Shown here piece by piece: positions 1-39,245 of a stretch of DNA of 64,000 bases (positions are counted from its first letter, which is position 1; each line of letters starts with the position of its first letter). Source of the DNA: Mesorhabditis belari. Its lineage: Eukaryota > Nematoda > Chromadorea > Rhabditida > Rhabditidae. Under the pieces are notes generated by a model. The model had not been told where the DNA came from. It worked only from the letters and a program-made list of their open reading frames with translations, and made no database searches. The stretch spans positions 1,364,001 through 1,428,000 of the forward strand of contig CAUEEP010000728.1 in assembly GCA_958450365.1 (NCBI GenBank), read 5' to 3'. The translations under genes and the position numbers were made by a program.

Positions 1-1780
1 ACATTTCCATAGAAATGCATAGAATTTGTCGATGACAATAAAGTAAAAGTAAAAGAGTAAGTAAAAGTAAAAGTAAAAGTAAAAGAGGTAAGTACTTTTT
101 ACTTTCGTTTTATTTTCGAAGTAAAAGAGCTAGAAGTAAGAAGAAGACGAGTAATCAACAATAACTGTTGGACAAACAAATCATTAACATTTTTTGATCT
201 AAATTTTCCAATAAAATTTACGAACATTTCCAATAATGCATAGAATTTGTCGATGAAAATCAAATTCTCGAAGTAAAGAGATAGAAGTAAGAAGAAGACG
301 AGTAATCAACGAGTACTGTGTACGTTTGTAGACTTTTCTATAGCTTGACGATGAATTTCTAAGGATTTCTAAGAATTTGCTTGAAAGAAATTGCTTTTTA
401 ACTGAAATTAGTATTTATTGGCAATCAAGAAGAAAAGCTATATTGATCTCGAATTAACAAACAAGTCTTTACTCGAATATTCAAATTTCCTCCAAGATCT
501 GACCCCAATTTGTGACGTAGAATGAGCGGCTTGTTCAGACTTGTCCAAGCCACGCCCACTTTTTTTGTGTGGACATAAAGAACTTTCGTAAAGATTTCAT
601 AAAGATTTCATTTAAAGACGAGTGTTTACGGTAACTTTGTTGCGAATTTTCTCACAATTTCTCAAAATACTTCATTTTTTCTTCAGTTTTATCAGCGCTT
701 ATCGTCGTTTTTTTATCACTTTACTTCAAAATTTACATTTATTATTTGGAGTTTTCTTTTCTTTAATTACCAAATGTGATGTCGGATCGATTGGACACTC
801 GTTTTGGCATCAAATTTCGACGAAAACGCGAACAATGACAATAACTGTTGGACAAACAAATCATTAACATTTTTTTTATCTAAATTTTCCAATAAAATTA
901 CGAACATTTCCATAGAAATGCATAGAATTTGTCGATGTAAATCAAATTTTCGAAGTAAAAGAGCTAGAAGACGAGTAATCAACGAGTAATCGACGTACAC
1001 AATGATGTGTACGTTCATAGACTTTGCGCGCATAAAGTACACCAACCTCTTGGACTCTTTGAGCCCTTTGAACTCTTTGATCGCACACAAAAGTTGTGTA
1101 CAAAGCATAAGTGCCCGTTGATGTCAATTTATGCAAAATTTTCTGTGAAAACAAGAAGAAGAAGAAGGATAGACTTGTGGTTTGTGTCATTGTGCAATGT
1201 TGTGCCGCTTTTTTTTCGTTTTCCTCAAACATCAACAAAGCTTTTGCCTTTTTCTCTTTCATTTTGATAGATTGAAGGATTAGAGGAGGTGAAAGAGTGT
1301 GAGGAAGGCGTTATATAGGCCAAAAATGAAGAGGATGGGCCTCGGAGAAAACGGGAATTGCAAAAGATTTCATTTCTAATATCTAACATCAAATTTTTCT
1401 TTATTTCTCATGATTTCTTTTGTTTTTACATTGTCGATTCGAAGATTTTCTTCTCAATTTCCTTTTCTTTTCTCTTTTCTGTGGATTTCGAATGAATCAA
1501 CTTCGAAAAATGAAGTTTTGCATAAAAAAACAAAAATCAGCTTGTATTTTTTTATTAAAAACACTTTCATTTTTAATTTTTCTCTATATTTTTTTAGAGA
1601 TTTTTGTAATAATATATATAGATATATAGATACTTTATTCATGACCTGAGATAAAGTGACCTTTAACCGATTCTGTATCGGTTAAAGCATTCTTTTTCCT
1701 TCTGGACGATACCCCCAACCTTTTCATGGGGTATCCTTTTTCTGACATATGAAAGTGATTAGCCTATCCGCTTTTTAATA
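1..1780. other. AT-rich intergenic DNA with a duplicated ~190 bp block; no gene seen
   Basis: No convincing coding exon on either strand; the open frames are short and low-complexity. A block at about 156-335 recurs as a diverged direct copy at about 837-1020, both ending in a 'gacgagtaatcaacgag' segment followed by 'tgtacgtt'; a third fragment lies at 1-115. The copies share the text 'aactgttggacaaacaaatc'. A T-rich stretch at 1380-1640 and a LINE-like 3' end signal ('atactttattcatgacc', about 1628-1645) close the region. It may contain distal regulatory DNA, but nothing visible proves it. Confidence 0.5.
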
Positions 1781-2240
1781 GATACTTTATTCATGACCTG
1801 AGCTAAAGTGCGCTAGATTTAAGATTAAAACACATGACACGAAAAGGGTCGATAAAAAGCAACACGATAAAATAGATGGAATATATGGGTAGCACAGATA
1901 ACGTCAAGGATTCACTAGAGCTTCAAGATCAAGAGATCAATCTAGAGATAATTTAATGGTATGCTTAGTATGCTCAAAATATTTTTGGGAATAATCTTTG
2001 CCACAAATTTTGTCTATACCTTTTGCTACAAATTTCACATTCTGTCTAAAGAAAAAACTAGCTAAAATACTGAAATTCACCTCATTTGTTTCCCATGAAA
2101 ATCAAGATATTTCCTGGATAATGGTTCATGCACATAGACACGAAAAGAGCCGATAAAAAGCAACACGATATAATAGATGGAATATATGGGTAGCACAGAT
2201 AACGTCAAGGATCTACTAGAGCTTCAAGAATAAAGAAAAT
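1781..2240 (-). mobile_element. 3' end of a CR1/RTE-like LINE (two partial copies)
   Basis: Read on the minus strand this ends in an AATAAAGTAT tail ('gcgcactttagctcagg' then 'aataaagtatc'). The segment with 'cgaaaagggtcgataaaaag' and 'gcaacacgat' is repeated at 1830-1880 and 2140-2180, and again in opposite orientation near 3590-3660 and at about 39975-40095. The copy at 2917-3660 is joined to a recognisable reverse-transcriptase C-terminus, which identifies the family as a non-LTR retrotransposon. These copies are 5'-truncated and non-coding. Confidence 0.5.
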
Positions 2241-2916
2241 TTGAAGAATTTCTTTATTTTTCAAATTTTTCGACACCAAAAATCACCCCTAAACGAAAAC
2301 AGAATTGAAGAAAAAAGAAAAAAGAAATGTGCATAAATGTGCTCCCGGGAATTATCAGCAAATGAAAAAAAGGAAATTTTGTACACTTGGTCAGCCTAAA
2401 CTTCTTCTTTCTTTTCTTTCGTCTTTAGTCGTCTCCTTTAAAGCAATTTGTTATCCGAAAAATTGAGATTTATAGAAAGTGTTTCATCGCTTAAACGTTA
2501 AACCCATTCTATGAGTATGCATCAAAATATGCATATTTTCATCGCCACATACACAAGTTGAGATCTCTCGCCTAGAAAAAAAAAAATCCAACAGTAGATC
2601 ACTGCTGGATTTTTTTATCCAGATTTACGAAGCTATCTTCGTAGCTCTATGGAAAGTGGATTTTTTCAAATTTGCAATCTTTAATTACAAAGATAGACTC
2701 GAAATTTTGAATCTTAAATCCCGCCGCTTTCTCACGGATTTCATAGAATGTTTCAAAATTGTAAAGGGCAAAATTATAAATTGTAATTGTAATTGTAATA
2801 TAAACTATCCCTCTTTTTTGAGATTTTTGAGATTTTCGAGATTTTCAAGAGCAAAGTTAATCCCATGGTTAGTTCAAGGAGATGTTCTTTCGTTTTAGAA
2901 ATCCCAGTCACCTCCA

Positions 2917-3660
2917 ATGAGTTTTATGCAGAACTCTTTTCCAATAAGAACTGCCAGAATTTGGAATCGACTTCCCAGGGTTTTGAGAGAGTCCAATAGT
3001 TTCGAAGCGTTTAAATTATCTGTGCTAACAATACATTACATATATTTAAATTATCTGTAAATGATCTTGATCTTCAAGCTCTAGTGGCTTTTTAACGTTA
3101 TCTCTGCTACCCATTACATACATTATATGTGATGTTGCTTTTTAAATCGTGTAAATTATATCGTGTTGCTGTTTAAATGATCTGTAAATGATCTTGATCT
3201 TGATCTTGAAGCTCTAGCGACTTCTTAACGTTATCTCTGCTACTCATTACATACATTATATCGTGTTGCTGTTTAAATGATCTTGATCTTAAAGCTCTAG
3301 TGGCTTCCTAACGTTATCTGTGCTACTCATTACATACATTATATCATGTTGCTTTTAAAATTGTGTACATTATATCGTGTTGTTGTTTAAATTATCTGTA
3401 AATGATCTTAATCTTGATCTTAGAGCTCTAGTGGATTCTTGACGTTATCAATGCTACCCGAATATTACATTTATTTAAATGATCTGTGCTACCCTTTAAA
3501 TTATCTTTAAATGATCTTGATCTTAAAGCTCTAGTGGCTTCCTAACGTTATATCTGCTACTTTATATCGTGATATTACATACATTATATCGTGTTGCTTT
3601 TTATCGGTGCTTTTCGTTTTTATGTGTATGTGAAATTACCCTTAAATCTTGCGCACTTTA
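2917..3660 (+). mobile_element. 5'-truncated LINE: end of RT ORF plus expanded 3' UTR
   Basis: About 35 codons from 2917 encode the typical C-terminus of a CR1/RTE-type LINE polyprotein, with the motif 'ARIWNRLPRVLRE' followed by 'SFEAFKLSVL' (general pattern W-N-x-LP...S...FK). After it come repeated copies of a 3' UTR segment ('atgatcttgatct', 'agctctagtggcttc', 'acgttatctctgctac', 'acattatatcgtgttgctt') in three to five irregular tandem versions, ending in 'gcgcactttatttc'. The family is the one in reverse orientation at 1781-2240. It is a fragment with no complete ORF. Confidence 0.6.
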
Positions 3661-3978
3661 TTTCTTGATTTCATTTCCTGAATCTTTTTGAGAATTTCTG
3701 AATCAATCTATCAATCTTTTTGAGGATTTCAGAGAGATTTCGTAATTTCAGACAAAATAAGTTCAATTTGCTTCGTTTTCAATGAGTTTTCCATCGTTTT
3801 CCATCGTTTTCCATTGAAAATCAAGTACGAGAAAGAATTGGAACTCTTGGTGATTTTTTTGATTCGATTACAAACTATAAAAGCTTATGTAAATATGGAG
3901 ACTCTATTTCAAAAAACCCTCCCCGCCATCTCTTTCCGTTTTCAATTTTCTCACAATCAACCCTTTCATTTCGTCAAT

Positions 3979-4336
3979 ACCGTATTTACTCTATTAGTGG
4001 GGTCCTCTCTAATAGTGGGGTCGTCTGGAGGGGGGTTGAAAAAATAGTGGGGTCCTCTCGAATTGGAAGAAGATATTGGTAACGAAAGTGATACATCAAT
4101 TGTTGATCTCTTGGATTAGTTCTTTTACTGTTTGTTAATGTTTTGTTACGGTTAAAGCTAAATAAAATATGAAGCCAAACTTGTTTTGTCAAGAATTTCG
4201 GAGAAAAATTGATATCTTTTCAATTTAAAACTTTGGTTTTATGTTCTTTTAAATTTCTCTAATAGTGGGGTCGTCTGGAAGGGGATAGAAAAAATAGAAA
4301 AATAGTGGGGGACCCCACTAATAGAGTAAATACGGT
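3979..4336. mobile_element. MITE with ACCGTATTTAC termini
   Basis: The element begins 'accgtatttactctattag' and ends with the inverted 'ctaatagagtaaatacggt', with 'tagtggggtc' motifs repeated inside both ends. It lies about 100 bp upstream of the first exon of the ABCC gene. It belongs to a superfamily of elements in this window that share the outer ACCGTA end but differ inside (see 5425-5694, 37509-37728 and 42574-42640). No transposase is encoded. Confidence 0.7.
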
Positions 4337-4409
4337 ATTTCTTTTAATTTCCTTTAATTTCTTTTAATTTCTTTTAATTTCTTTATCCTTGAAATGATTT
4401 TTGAAAAAT

Positions 4410-4431
4410 TTATTTATTTAGACTTTTCAAA
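4410..4431 (+). promoter_or_regulatory. Candidate trans-splice acceptor and leader of ABCC gene 1
   Basis: A 3' splice-site-like 'tttatttag' ends at 4421, ten bases before the ATG at 4432. A lone acceptor just before a start codon is what spliced-leader trans-splicing leaves in nematode genomes. The sequence also allows an unrecognised 5' untranslated exon. Confidence 0.35.
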
Positions 4432-18055
<13,624 letters not shown>

Positions 18056-18469
18056 AAAGACGAAAAAAAGAGAGACGGGTAGAATGAAGCAACAATATCG
18101 AAATATAGATAATATTTTGATCTCAAATTGTGATTGTGTCAAAATTGTGATTCAAATTTGTGTAAAAGTGTTACCATTTTTGTGCTTTGTTGTTAGTAAT
18201 CTCTCCCAAAATAACTTGACTTTTTTTTGAGCTTTTTGTTTAAAAATCTATATGTCGTCGCCGATTCTGAATGAAATTTTTTGAGAAACCTTTCTATTCG
18301 AGCAACTCTTTACTTCTATGAGGACAAATATTATAGCATTTCGTAGTGAATTCAATTCTGCGTCGATTGGTACGAAATTTGTGAGTTTAGGTTAAGAATT
18401 GCGGGCACTAGAACGTTTTATTCAAAATCGGCGCTTCAAAATCGCTTCAAAATCGGCGCCTCCGTAGCC

Positions 18470-19450
18470 GATTCTGAATTTCAGTCGATTATTCATTTTT
18501 ACTTTTTTACTGAAAAAAGACTCATTTTACGAGCTCTTTCTGCGTTCTTTTCATGTCGCTTGTAGGAAAAAGCGACATCTGGCACACTATTATACAACTA
18601 GTCTACACAGACTCGAGTACGCCAGGAAGTAAGATTCTGAATTTCAGCCGATCATGAATATCAGCCAATTATGAATTAGTGGGTCTAGGGCCGTGCAACC
18701 ATCAAGTGTTTAGTATCATTCAACGCAGAATCATTAATAATTATGTTAAAATTTTTGAAATTAGAAAGATTGGATAAAAAGAAAAAAAATTAGAGCAAAA
18801 AAAAGTGTTTGTTCTCGAGAGGAAACTTTGAAGCCCCGTCATTTTTTTTCTTTTTATCCAATCTTTCTAATTTCAAAAATTTAACATAATTATTAATGAT
18901 TCTGAGTTGAATGATACCAAATACTTGATGGCTGGACGCTCCTAGACCCACTCATTCATAATCGGCTGAAATTCATAATCGGCTACGACATATAAAATCG
19001 ATATTGAATTGTACAATTTTTACATTGTACATTTTTGGTAATATTATATATATAAATACTTTATTCAGAAAGTAATAAAGTGCGAAGACGACATGAAAAA
19101 TGTTTTAGGTAAAGGCTCGGTATCATCTTTGAGAAGGGTAGAGCGGGCGCAACTTATTGGACTCTTCGGATCGGTAGATGTAGAAGTAGAGTTGCAGTAT
19201 CTCGCAACAACCTCAAACTTGGGTAATTAAACGGCGAGTGATACTAAACACTTGATGGTTGCACGTTTCTAGATCCACTAATTCAGAATCGGCTAAAATT
19301 CATAATCGGCCAAAATTCATAGTCTTGCTTCTTGGCGTAGTCGAGTCTGTGTAGACTAGTTGTAAACAGTGTGCCAGATGTCGCTTTTTCCTACAAGCGG
19401 CATGAAAAGAACGCAGAAAGAGCTCGTAAAATGAGTCTTTTTCCAGTGAA
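18470..19450. mobile_element. Large nested foldback element between the two ABCC genes
   Basis: Outer arms at about 18520-18690 and 19265-19450 are inverted copies ('gtcgcttgtaggaaaaagcg', 'ctagtctacacagactcgag', 'cgccaggaag'). Inner arms at about 18693-18790 and 18850-18960 are inverted as well ('ttgaaattagaaagattgga'). Repeated 'aatcggctgaaattcat' motifs mark the arm edges. A LINE-like 3' tail ('aaatactttattcag') appears to have landed inside at about 19030-19120. The rest of 18056-19936 shows no gene. Confidence 0.75.
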
Positions 19451-19936
19451 AATGTCCAGTAAAAGTCCAGAAAATGTCTTCTTCCAGGAAAATTCAGTGC
19501 ACCATGAAGGATGCGTTTTTAGTAACAAGAACAAGTTTAGCCGTTTCTTGTCAGGAAGCTATTTTAGCTCTTTTTACAAAGCTACACCCAGCAGATTGAT
19601 AATTTTATCGATGAGCTTCAAATAAGCATATCTTTTTGTTTGTTCAAAAGGTTTTCCCAATAAAATTGTGTCAAGAATTCATTCAAAGTTCATAAATAAA
19701 AATTTTCGAAAAGAATCACAAAAAGAATCGTTGTAAACGTTGTAAAATGTAAAAAAACGTAAATAAAACCGCGTCATAGTGATGAAAATTTGAACAATTA
19801 GATAAGAGACAAAGAAAAACAACAAAAAAAAAAAAAAAAAGAAGTTTCTTCCGTTAGAAAATTTTTTTGATTGAAAGAACAAAGTGTTTCATGATAAGCA
19901 GATTGTGCAACATTTCGAAAATCAAAACGAATAAAT

Positions 19937-33680
<13,744 letters not shown>

Positions 33681-34382
33681 ATTCAGCTTATTCGTATATT
33701 TTATAGTAAATAGTATTTTTCATATATTGCTTTTGAAATATTGCATGCAATTTGACGGAAATGATGCGGTTTAAAAAGGTAAGCCGTACCAGATCGCCGG
33801 GTAACCAGCACTGGCCAATAGTTTAGCGTCTTGTAAACCTAAAGACAACTTTATAAGAACTTTATAGCTAGTTTATTAAAGAACATTTCCAAATCATTTA
33901 TTCTGACTGCCAATTGAGTGTTGGCTGTTGATCGAATGCTGTGAATGGAGAAGAGGCTCTTTTCGGAGAATCGATCGATTTCCCGGCAAAGACACACCAT
34001 CAATTGACATACCCCGTTTACCCATATAGGTGACAGCTCTGGAAGATTGTTGATTGATTGTTCAAAAGTTGTAGATCATGGATAAGGTTTTAAATCGTTC
34101 AAATAGAGTTTAGCAAAGTTGCAGAGTCAAAAGACTTTGGATTTTGTATTGTAACATTTCAATCTATGCCTTTCTATGATTTCCTGCAATTGAAGGTATT
34201 CAATAGATTCGTTTTCGAAAATCTTACGAGAATTTCCTTGCACTGCATCCGGGTGTGTTGTGCTTTGAATTAGCCAAAGCCACCACTGGCATCGAGGCTC
34301 TTCTCACTGATGGTGCCACTGATAGAGACATTCGCTTCTTGTAGAGACCTAGGAAATGGATCGGCTTTAGAATACGCTATAG

Positions 34383-34605
34383 TTACAGTAGGTTTCAGTA
34401 CAGTTACAGTTACAGTATCTAAAGTTACAGTATCTACAGTTGCAGCTACAGTATCTACAGCTACAGTTACAGCTACAGTATCTACAGTTACAGCTACAGT
34501 TACAGTTACAGTATCTACAGTTACCGTTACAGTATCTACAGTTACAGTTACAGTATCTACAGCTACAGTTACAGTATCTACAGTTACAGTATCTACAGCT
34601 ACAGT
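34383..34605. repeat. Minisatellite of TACAGT units at the end of a membrane-protein gene
   Basis: Mixed 'agttacagtatctac' and 'agctacagttac' units, about 220 bp. The stop codon inferred for the minus-strand gene falls on the array edge at 34599-34601, so the array may have replaced or extended the original 3' end. Confidence 0.85.
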
Positions 34606-37028
34606 GCCCTACCCGAATAGTTAACAGAGCTGAATCGTCGCGTGTCATTCAAATCATGCGTTGAAACCATTCGATCAGTGCACTCGGATGTGTATTGACT
34701 GGCCGTCGTTCCCCCGCAAAACCATCCATTATCGATTGGACCTAGGATTTAGATAATGATTTGCACTAAATTTACATATCTGTCAATTCTTTTATCACTT
34801 ACCCGCCACTGTCAACAAAGAAGCTGTAAAGAAAAGCACCAGGATCAAATTCCACAAAAGAACGAACAGGAATACCGTATAGATCTAGATTACTAGTGGT
34901 AGAAAAGTTTAAGGCTAATTACCGTATTCTTTGTGCAAAAGAATAGAGTGATTGAGAGGAGAATTGAGGAGAATGTGGGACCAACGAAAGAGGAGAGAGC
35001 CTGATGGAAAGAGGCACTGCTACGTGAGGTCCGAGAACCACGATGGCTACCTGGAAATGCGAATGCGAATAGCCAAGGGATAATTTGTACAAATTTGTAC
35101 AAATTACTATTTCTCATTGCTCACAAACCTCTATAGAAAAGACAAAATTTCAAGTTCAAATCGAAAGCGATTAGAAAAGAGGTGATGAGCGCGAAATGCG
35201 CTTCGAGAGACTCCAACGAATAGGTACCCATCTGAAATAAAGAAATCTCTTTAGAACAAAAATTTTCAGCATTATTAAGCCTAGCTTTTACATACAATAA
35301 TAATTCCCGTAGATAAAACCGAATTCATCGTCGAGCACATAAGAATCGCTGAAAGAGCAATGTTGCGAAGAGTGAAGAGAGAGAGGATTGCTGATGAGGA
35401 GAAAAGGGTGACAAGGATACACCAGAAATCACGATTTGAGCCCTGAATTCATTAAGGAAATCATTCTATATAAAATAAGAAGCTTTTTAGGGGAGTGGGA
35501 CAAATGCGACCTTTTTTTTGCGCACCCGGACATTTGCGCACCTTTTTTTCCGCACTTAGCCCATTAGCGCACCTTTTTCGCGTTTTAAAAAGCTCTAAAA
35601 GCTAAAATTAATCAATTTCTATTCCAAAAGCTGTTTTTCTATGTAATTTTAGGTAGTAGAATCGAAATTTTGACATATCAGAGCTTGTGGAAGCGAACGG
35701 ACGGAGCTATAAAAAGAGAAAAATCAACAATTTTCTGTAATTTGACCTAGCCGTTTTGTCTTTTGTTCTTGTGCTTTGTCTTGGTTCCACAAGCTCTGAT
35801 ATGCCAAAATTTCCATTCTACGCCCTAAAATTACCTAGAAAAACAACTTTTGGAATAGAAATTGGTTAATATTAGCTTTTAGAGCTTTTGAAAAACGCGA
35901 AAAAAGGTGCGCTAATGGGCCTGGTGCGAAAAAAAAGGTGCGCAAATGTCCGGGTGCGCAAAAAAAAGGGTCGCATTTGTCCCACTCCCGCTTTTTAGCT
36001 AAATAAACGTCATTATGCTTATCATTTTCTTAAAAATGAGCTCTTCACTTCATTACAGACAGCTATGGGATGGACTTTCTTCGGCAAAAAAAGATATTCA
36101 GTCTTAGTGCTAGTTTAGTAATTTAATGTTTAAGACAATAAGACTCGTGACATCAAAAAAGCTAATTGAAAAGCTAAGCTAAGTCAAAAATCGAGTTTTA
36201 CAGTCAAAAATCGAGCTTTACAGTCAAAAATCGAGCTTTACAATCAAAAATAGAATGCTGTGCCAGCAAAGTAAACCTTCAAAACAGTGCCGTCAAATTT
36301 CTCAATTTCTCACAATCCAAAAAGAAATAAACTTCAATTTTCATATCAAAAAAAACTCCTTTCCTTCTTGGCTACATGATGGGTGAAATCGTTTTCGATG
36401 TTGACACTCTTTTAAACTACAATTTTATGCTCACCTTTGAGGCAAAAAATTCGACTGCACTCGTCCCATTGGCCACAAAAATCTCGTACTTTGAGGCCAA
36501 GATAAAGCTCACCGAGAGTTGACCGAATAGCAAAATTCTGAAAATGAAAAAGCTATTGATTTACGTAAATTTACCACATTTACCAAAAAAACTTACATAA
36601 TTATGAAAAATTGAACTGCAAACAGCCCGAGAAACACGATTTTCAGTTTCGTGATCGCCAACGATAGGGTGTTTGCGAGAAAATGTGAGAGACGAATGTA
36701 TTTCTCTTCGACAGACAAACGGAGATTGTAAATTGGATGACATTTCGAGAGAGGACTCCACGAGAATAACTAAAATCATTTTCAATTTCAACATGGGAAA
36801 TTTTCAAGAGTTTCTTTAATATTTGCAAAAAAAAATCTTCAGAAACCAAGTTTAAAAGAAACACTCTCGAAAATTCAAACACTTAACACTCACCGAAAGT
36901 GCTCCTTTTTGCTTTAAGAAGAGGTATGGCGGTAGAAATATTAGAATCATTAAGTAGAACTCGAAAATGGCAGAGATTTGAATGGAGATCAATGGACGGA
37001 GGAGAAGACTCGAGAAAGGAAGGCAAAC
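34599..37028 (-). CDS. Multi-pass membrane protein, family not recognised
   Basis: Eight exons join in phase on the minus strand: 37028-36894, 36769-36597, 36537-36435, 35442-35296, 35231-35129, 35050-34923, 34884-34803, 34741-34599 (stop TAG). The product of about 300 residues has five or six hydrophobic segments, for example 'IFEFYLMILIFLPPYLFL', 'KIVFLGLFAVQFFII', 'FWCILVTLFSSSAILSLF' and 'YTVFLFVLLWNLILVLFF', separated by short basic loops, and a cysteine-bearing C-terminal tail with an N-glycosylation-type 'NYS'. No start codon is seen in the first listed exon, so an upstream exon is missing. The C-terminus is at the edge of a minisatellite. I do not recognise the family; a nematode-specific chemoreceptor or tetraspan protein is possible. 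The exon chain is better supported than any function. Confidence 0.65.
35492..35995. mobile_element. ~500-bp palindromic MITE in an intron
   Basis: Ends 'gggagtgggacaaatgcgac' and the exact inverse at 35975-35994. The arms continue inward with 'gcgcacccggacatttgcg', 'gcacctttttcgcgttt' and 'aagctctgatatg' mirrored. The centre is near 35743. No coding capacity. Confidence 0.88.
36190..36252. repeat. 20-bp tandem repeat
   Basis: Four copies of 'gtcaaaaatcgagctttaca' in the intron between 35443 and 36434. Confidence 0.8.
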
Positions 37029-37039
37029 CTGAGATCTAT

Positions 37040-37275
37040 TATATAAAAGAGCAGTGTCTGTCTGTCTGCCTGTCTTTTCTCGTTCGTATTTTAACCAATA
37101 AAGTTAAAACTTCTTTAGAAAACCTTAGAATATATTGTAGATGTGTCATTTGAAAAATTTTTAACAAAAATGAAGTTGAGTGATGGCCGGGGAATCCAAC
37201 CGGGGTTACGTGGGCTGCAGTAGAGCGGGCTACCGATTCAGCTACGATGACATCAAGGCCCCTGCCAGAAAAACC
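37040..37275 (-). mobile_element. tRNA-derived SINE (minus orientation)
   Basis: On the minus strand the head reads 'gtcatcgtagctgaatcgg' (A box) and 'ggttggattccccggcc' (B box), and the tail ends with 'gaaaagacaggcagacagac' and an AT-rich end. It shares the cagacagac tail with the elements at 14355 and 15790. Confidence 0.65.
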
Positions 37276-37508
37276 CGCTCTTAGCCGGGGTATGAATGGA
37301 TGGGATGATATAACTAGGGACCTACCAATAACAATAATATGTAACAAAAAGTTGGCGCCAGCAGAATGCCTAGCGAATGACTCATGCAATTCTCGAGGAG
37401 ACGGCCAAGCGGAGCCTCGGAGGGACCTTTTCTAAAAGATTTTTATTTGATTATAATCCTGGAACAGTTTTTAATAATTTGTTCATTGTTTAACGATAAA
37501 AGATCAAT

Positions 37509-37728
37509 ACCGTATTTTCTCTAATAGTAGTGCACCCCGGCGAGCCGAGTTGGTGACGATTTTACGGTTTCCAAGCTTTTGCAGAAGCTCAACACTCAAA
37601 TCCCCAACAAGATCTCATCGTCAGCTATATTTTCCGACCCCACATCGATAGGTTCTGATAAGCGGTTCTCGAGATTTCGAGGAATTTAGGCGACGCTCAG
37701 GGTGCACTACTATTAGAGAAAATACGGT
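37509..37728. mobile_element. MITE, ACCGTATTTTCTCTAATAGTAGT family, copy A
   Basis: Complete 220-bp copy: left end 'accgtattttctctaatag', right end 'ctattagagaaaatacggt', interior 'agatctcatcgtcagct' and 'ccccacatcgatag'. It is the reference copy for judging the expanded relative at 39246. Confidence 0.88.
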
Positions 37729-37742
37729 AATTTGGCCTACAG

Positions 37743-37748
37743 TTTATT
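37743..37748 (-). terminator. Poly(A) signal AATAAA of the upstream minus-strand gene
   Basis: AATAAA on the minus strand nine bases after the TAA at 37757-37759. It supports the reading that the frame ending there is a true 3' exon. Confidence 0.55.
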
Positions 37749-37756
37749 TGAATTTT

Positions 37757-38197
37757 TTAATATCTCATCCCAAACCTCGACAGTTTCCAAGTAGCGCGAA
37801 ACGAGAAAATTGTCGTCAACGCGTGCGGGAAGAAAACAGAAATGAGGAGATGAAACCATTTCGAAATTATTGAATCGAATACGGTAGCCATTAAGAAATT
37901 CATGAAAAAGTAGTGAAAAATGAGAAGAATGATGAAAATAATCGTGGAAAATGATGGGAGAAAGGCGGCGATGACGAGAAGACCGATGAGGATGCCGACA
38001 AGAGGCTGATAGATGTTTGAGAACTCTGAAATTTGCATGATTTCAAGAATTTCTAATGGAAATTACCTCTTTCATAGAAATTTTTGGGTTCCTTTATGGT
38101 TTTGAGAAAAATCCCTGTTGAGACGATGAGTGCAAGCGTCAAAATGGCACCGAATGCCAGCAGGATTGAGGCGAAACGTTGCAAAAAGGTTGTCCAT
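37757..38197 (-). CDS. 3' part of a multi-pass membrane protein gene (5' exons not found)
   Basis: Two exons join in phase on the minus strand: 38197-38067 and 38025-37757 (TAA). They encode about 130 residues with at least three hydrophobic spans ('FASILLAFGAILTLALIV', 'LVGILIGLLVIAAFL', 'IIFIILLIFHYFFMNFLM') and a basic C-terminal tail ending 'KLSRFGMRY'. The layout faintly recalls XK-related/CED-8-type proteins, but I see no diagnostic motif and do not claim it. Exons upstream must lie in the repeat-rich DNA to the right; none could be supported. It is followed by a poly(A) signal, so it is separate from the minus-strand gene at 34599-37028. Confidence 0.6.
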
Positions 38198-38287
38198 CTG
38201 AAAAAGTAGAAAAAATGAGTGAGAGTTCAATGCATCAGTATTTCCCTCTCTTTCTTCCTTGTGTTCCCTATTTCTTCTCGGCTAAAT

Positions 38288-38352
38288 AAAGTGCGAATAG
38301 TTCAGTGGTAGAACTTCAGCCTGGTAAGCATGGTAAGCAGGAGGACAGGGTC
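38288..38352 (+). repeat. tRNA-like pseudogene or SINE head
   Basis: 'tagttcagtggtagaac' is a good A box and 'acagggtccgaaatgc' a weak B box; stems do not complete a cloverleaf. Confidence 0.4.
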
Positions 38353-38507
38353 CGAAATGCTTTCACTCAATTTTTACTTTCTTTGTCTTTCTCTCTTTCT
38401 CTTTCTTCTTTCTTAAGTTCTTTAACTCTTTAAATTATTGTTTAAAATAAAATCAATTACTAAGCTATTCACTAAAAGACTAGTCGACATGATCTACAAT
38501 CGTTTAG

Positions 38508-38585
38508 AAGTTTTGATAAAGCCTTGGTAACTATGATAAAGCCTTGGTAAATATGATAAAGCCTTGGTAACTATGATAAAGCCTA
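38508..38585. repeat. 20-bp tandem repeat
   Basis: Four copies of 'tatgataaagccttggtaa' plus one base. Confidence 0.85.
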
Positions 38586-39245
38586 ATCCCCTGAAACGCT
38601 ATCACTTTTCCGGTTAAAAACTTTATACTCGCTTAACAAATGGTTTATTTAGACTTTTTTTTCCTTTAAAACTTACTTTGTTTCAAATTTACAAATGAAC
38701 TGGCACAATTTGTATTTTAACAGCTTCGATTTAAAGCTTTATCGGTTTTGTCATTCCACTTTACAAACACATCTTACTTAGTGCAGGAAACTATTAGAAA
38801 AATTTTAAAAGCTTTCTATTTTTGCTTAGTTTTAAACCCCACTTTGTGGTGATGCGGTGTTTCGTTGGGCCGAGTTTCATCGTGATAAACGGATAGTTCC
38901 AATAAATAATTTAGATAATGATTTCTTTGAATCGTTTAGATCCGTTAAAGTTCAAATATTCAGTTATTCATCTGATTAATCGTGGTAAAAAGAAAAAATT
39001 TTTTGTTTTTGAAGGGATTTCCGTGGGCGTGCCTGGAAAGAGAATCGGTTCATCCAAAAAAAAAGCAGAAAAAGGTGAGGAGAAAATGAGCGGATAAAAG
39101 TCGTTGTATCGCGTAAATCCCTGAATATTTTTTGGTTTAGAAAAGATCAATGAAGAAAGAGATTAGGAAAATGTGAGGGGAAACGTGAAAGAAATTGACA
39201 ATGGAAAAATGATTTGAGCTTATAAACAATGTGAATTTAAAGATT

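Noticed and set aside
34310..34664. Thr/Val-rich plus-strand ORFs and a Cys/Tyr-rich minus-strand ORF
   Set aside because: Translation of the TACAGT minisatellite; no supporting splice or homology signal.
38968..39150. Minus-strand 60-codon ORF as a missing exon of the membrane-protein gene at 37757-38197
   Set aside because: It has an acceptor-like 'atattcag', but no donor of the required phase follows.
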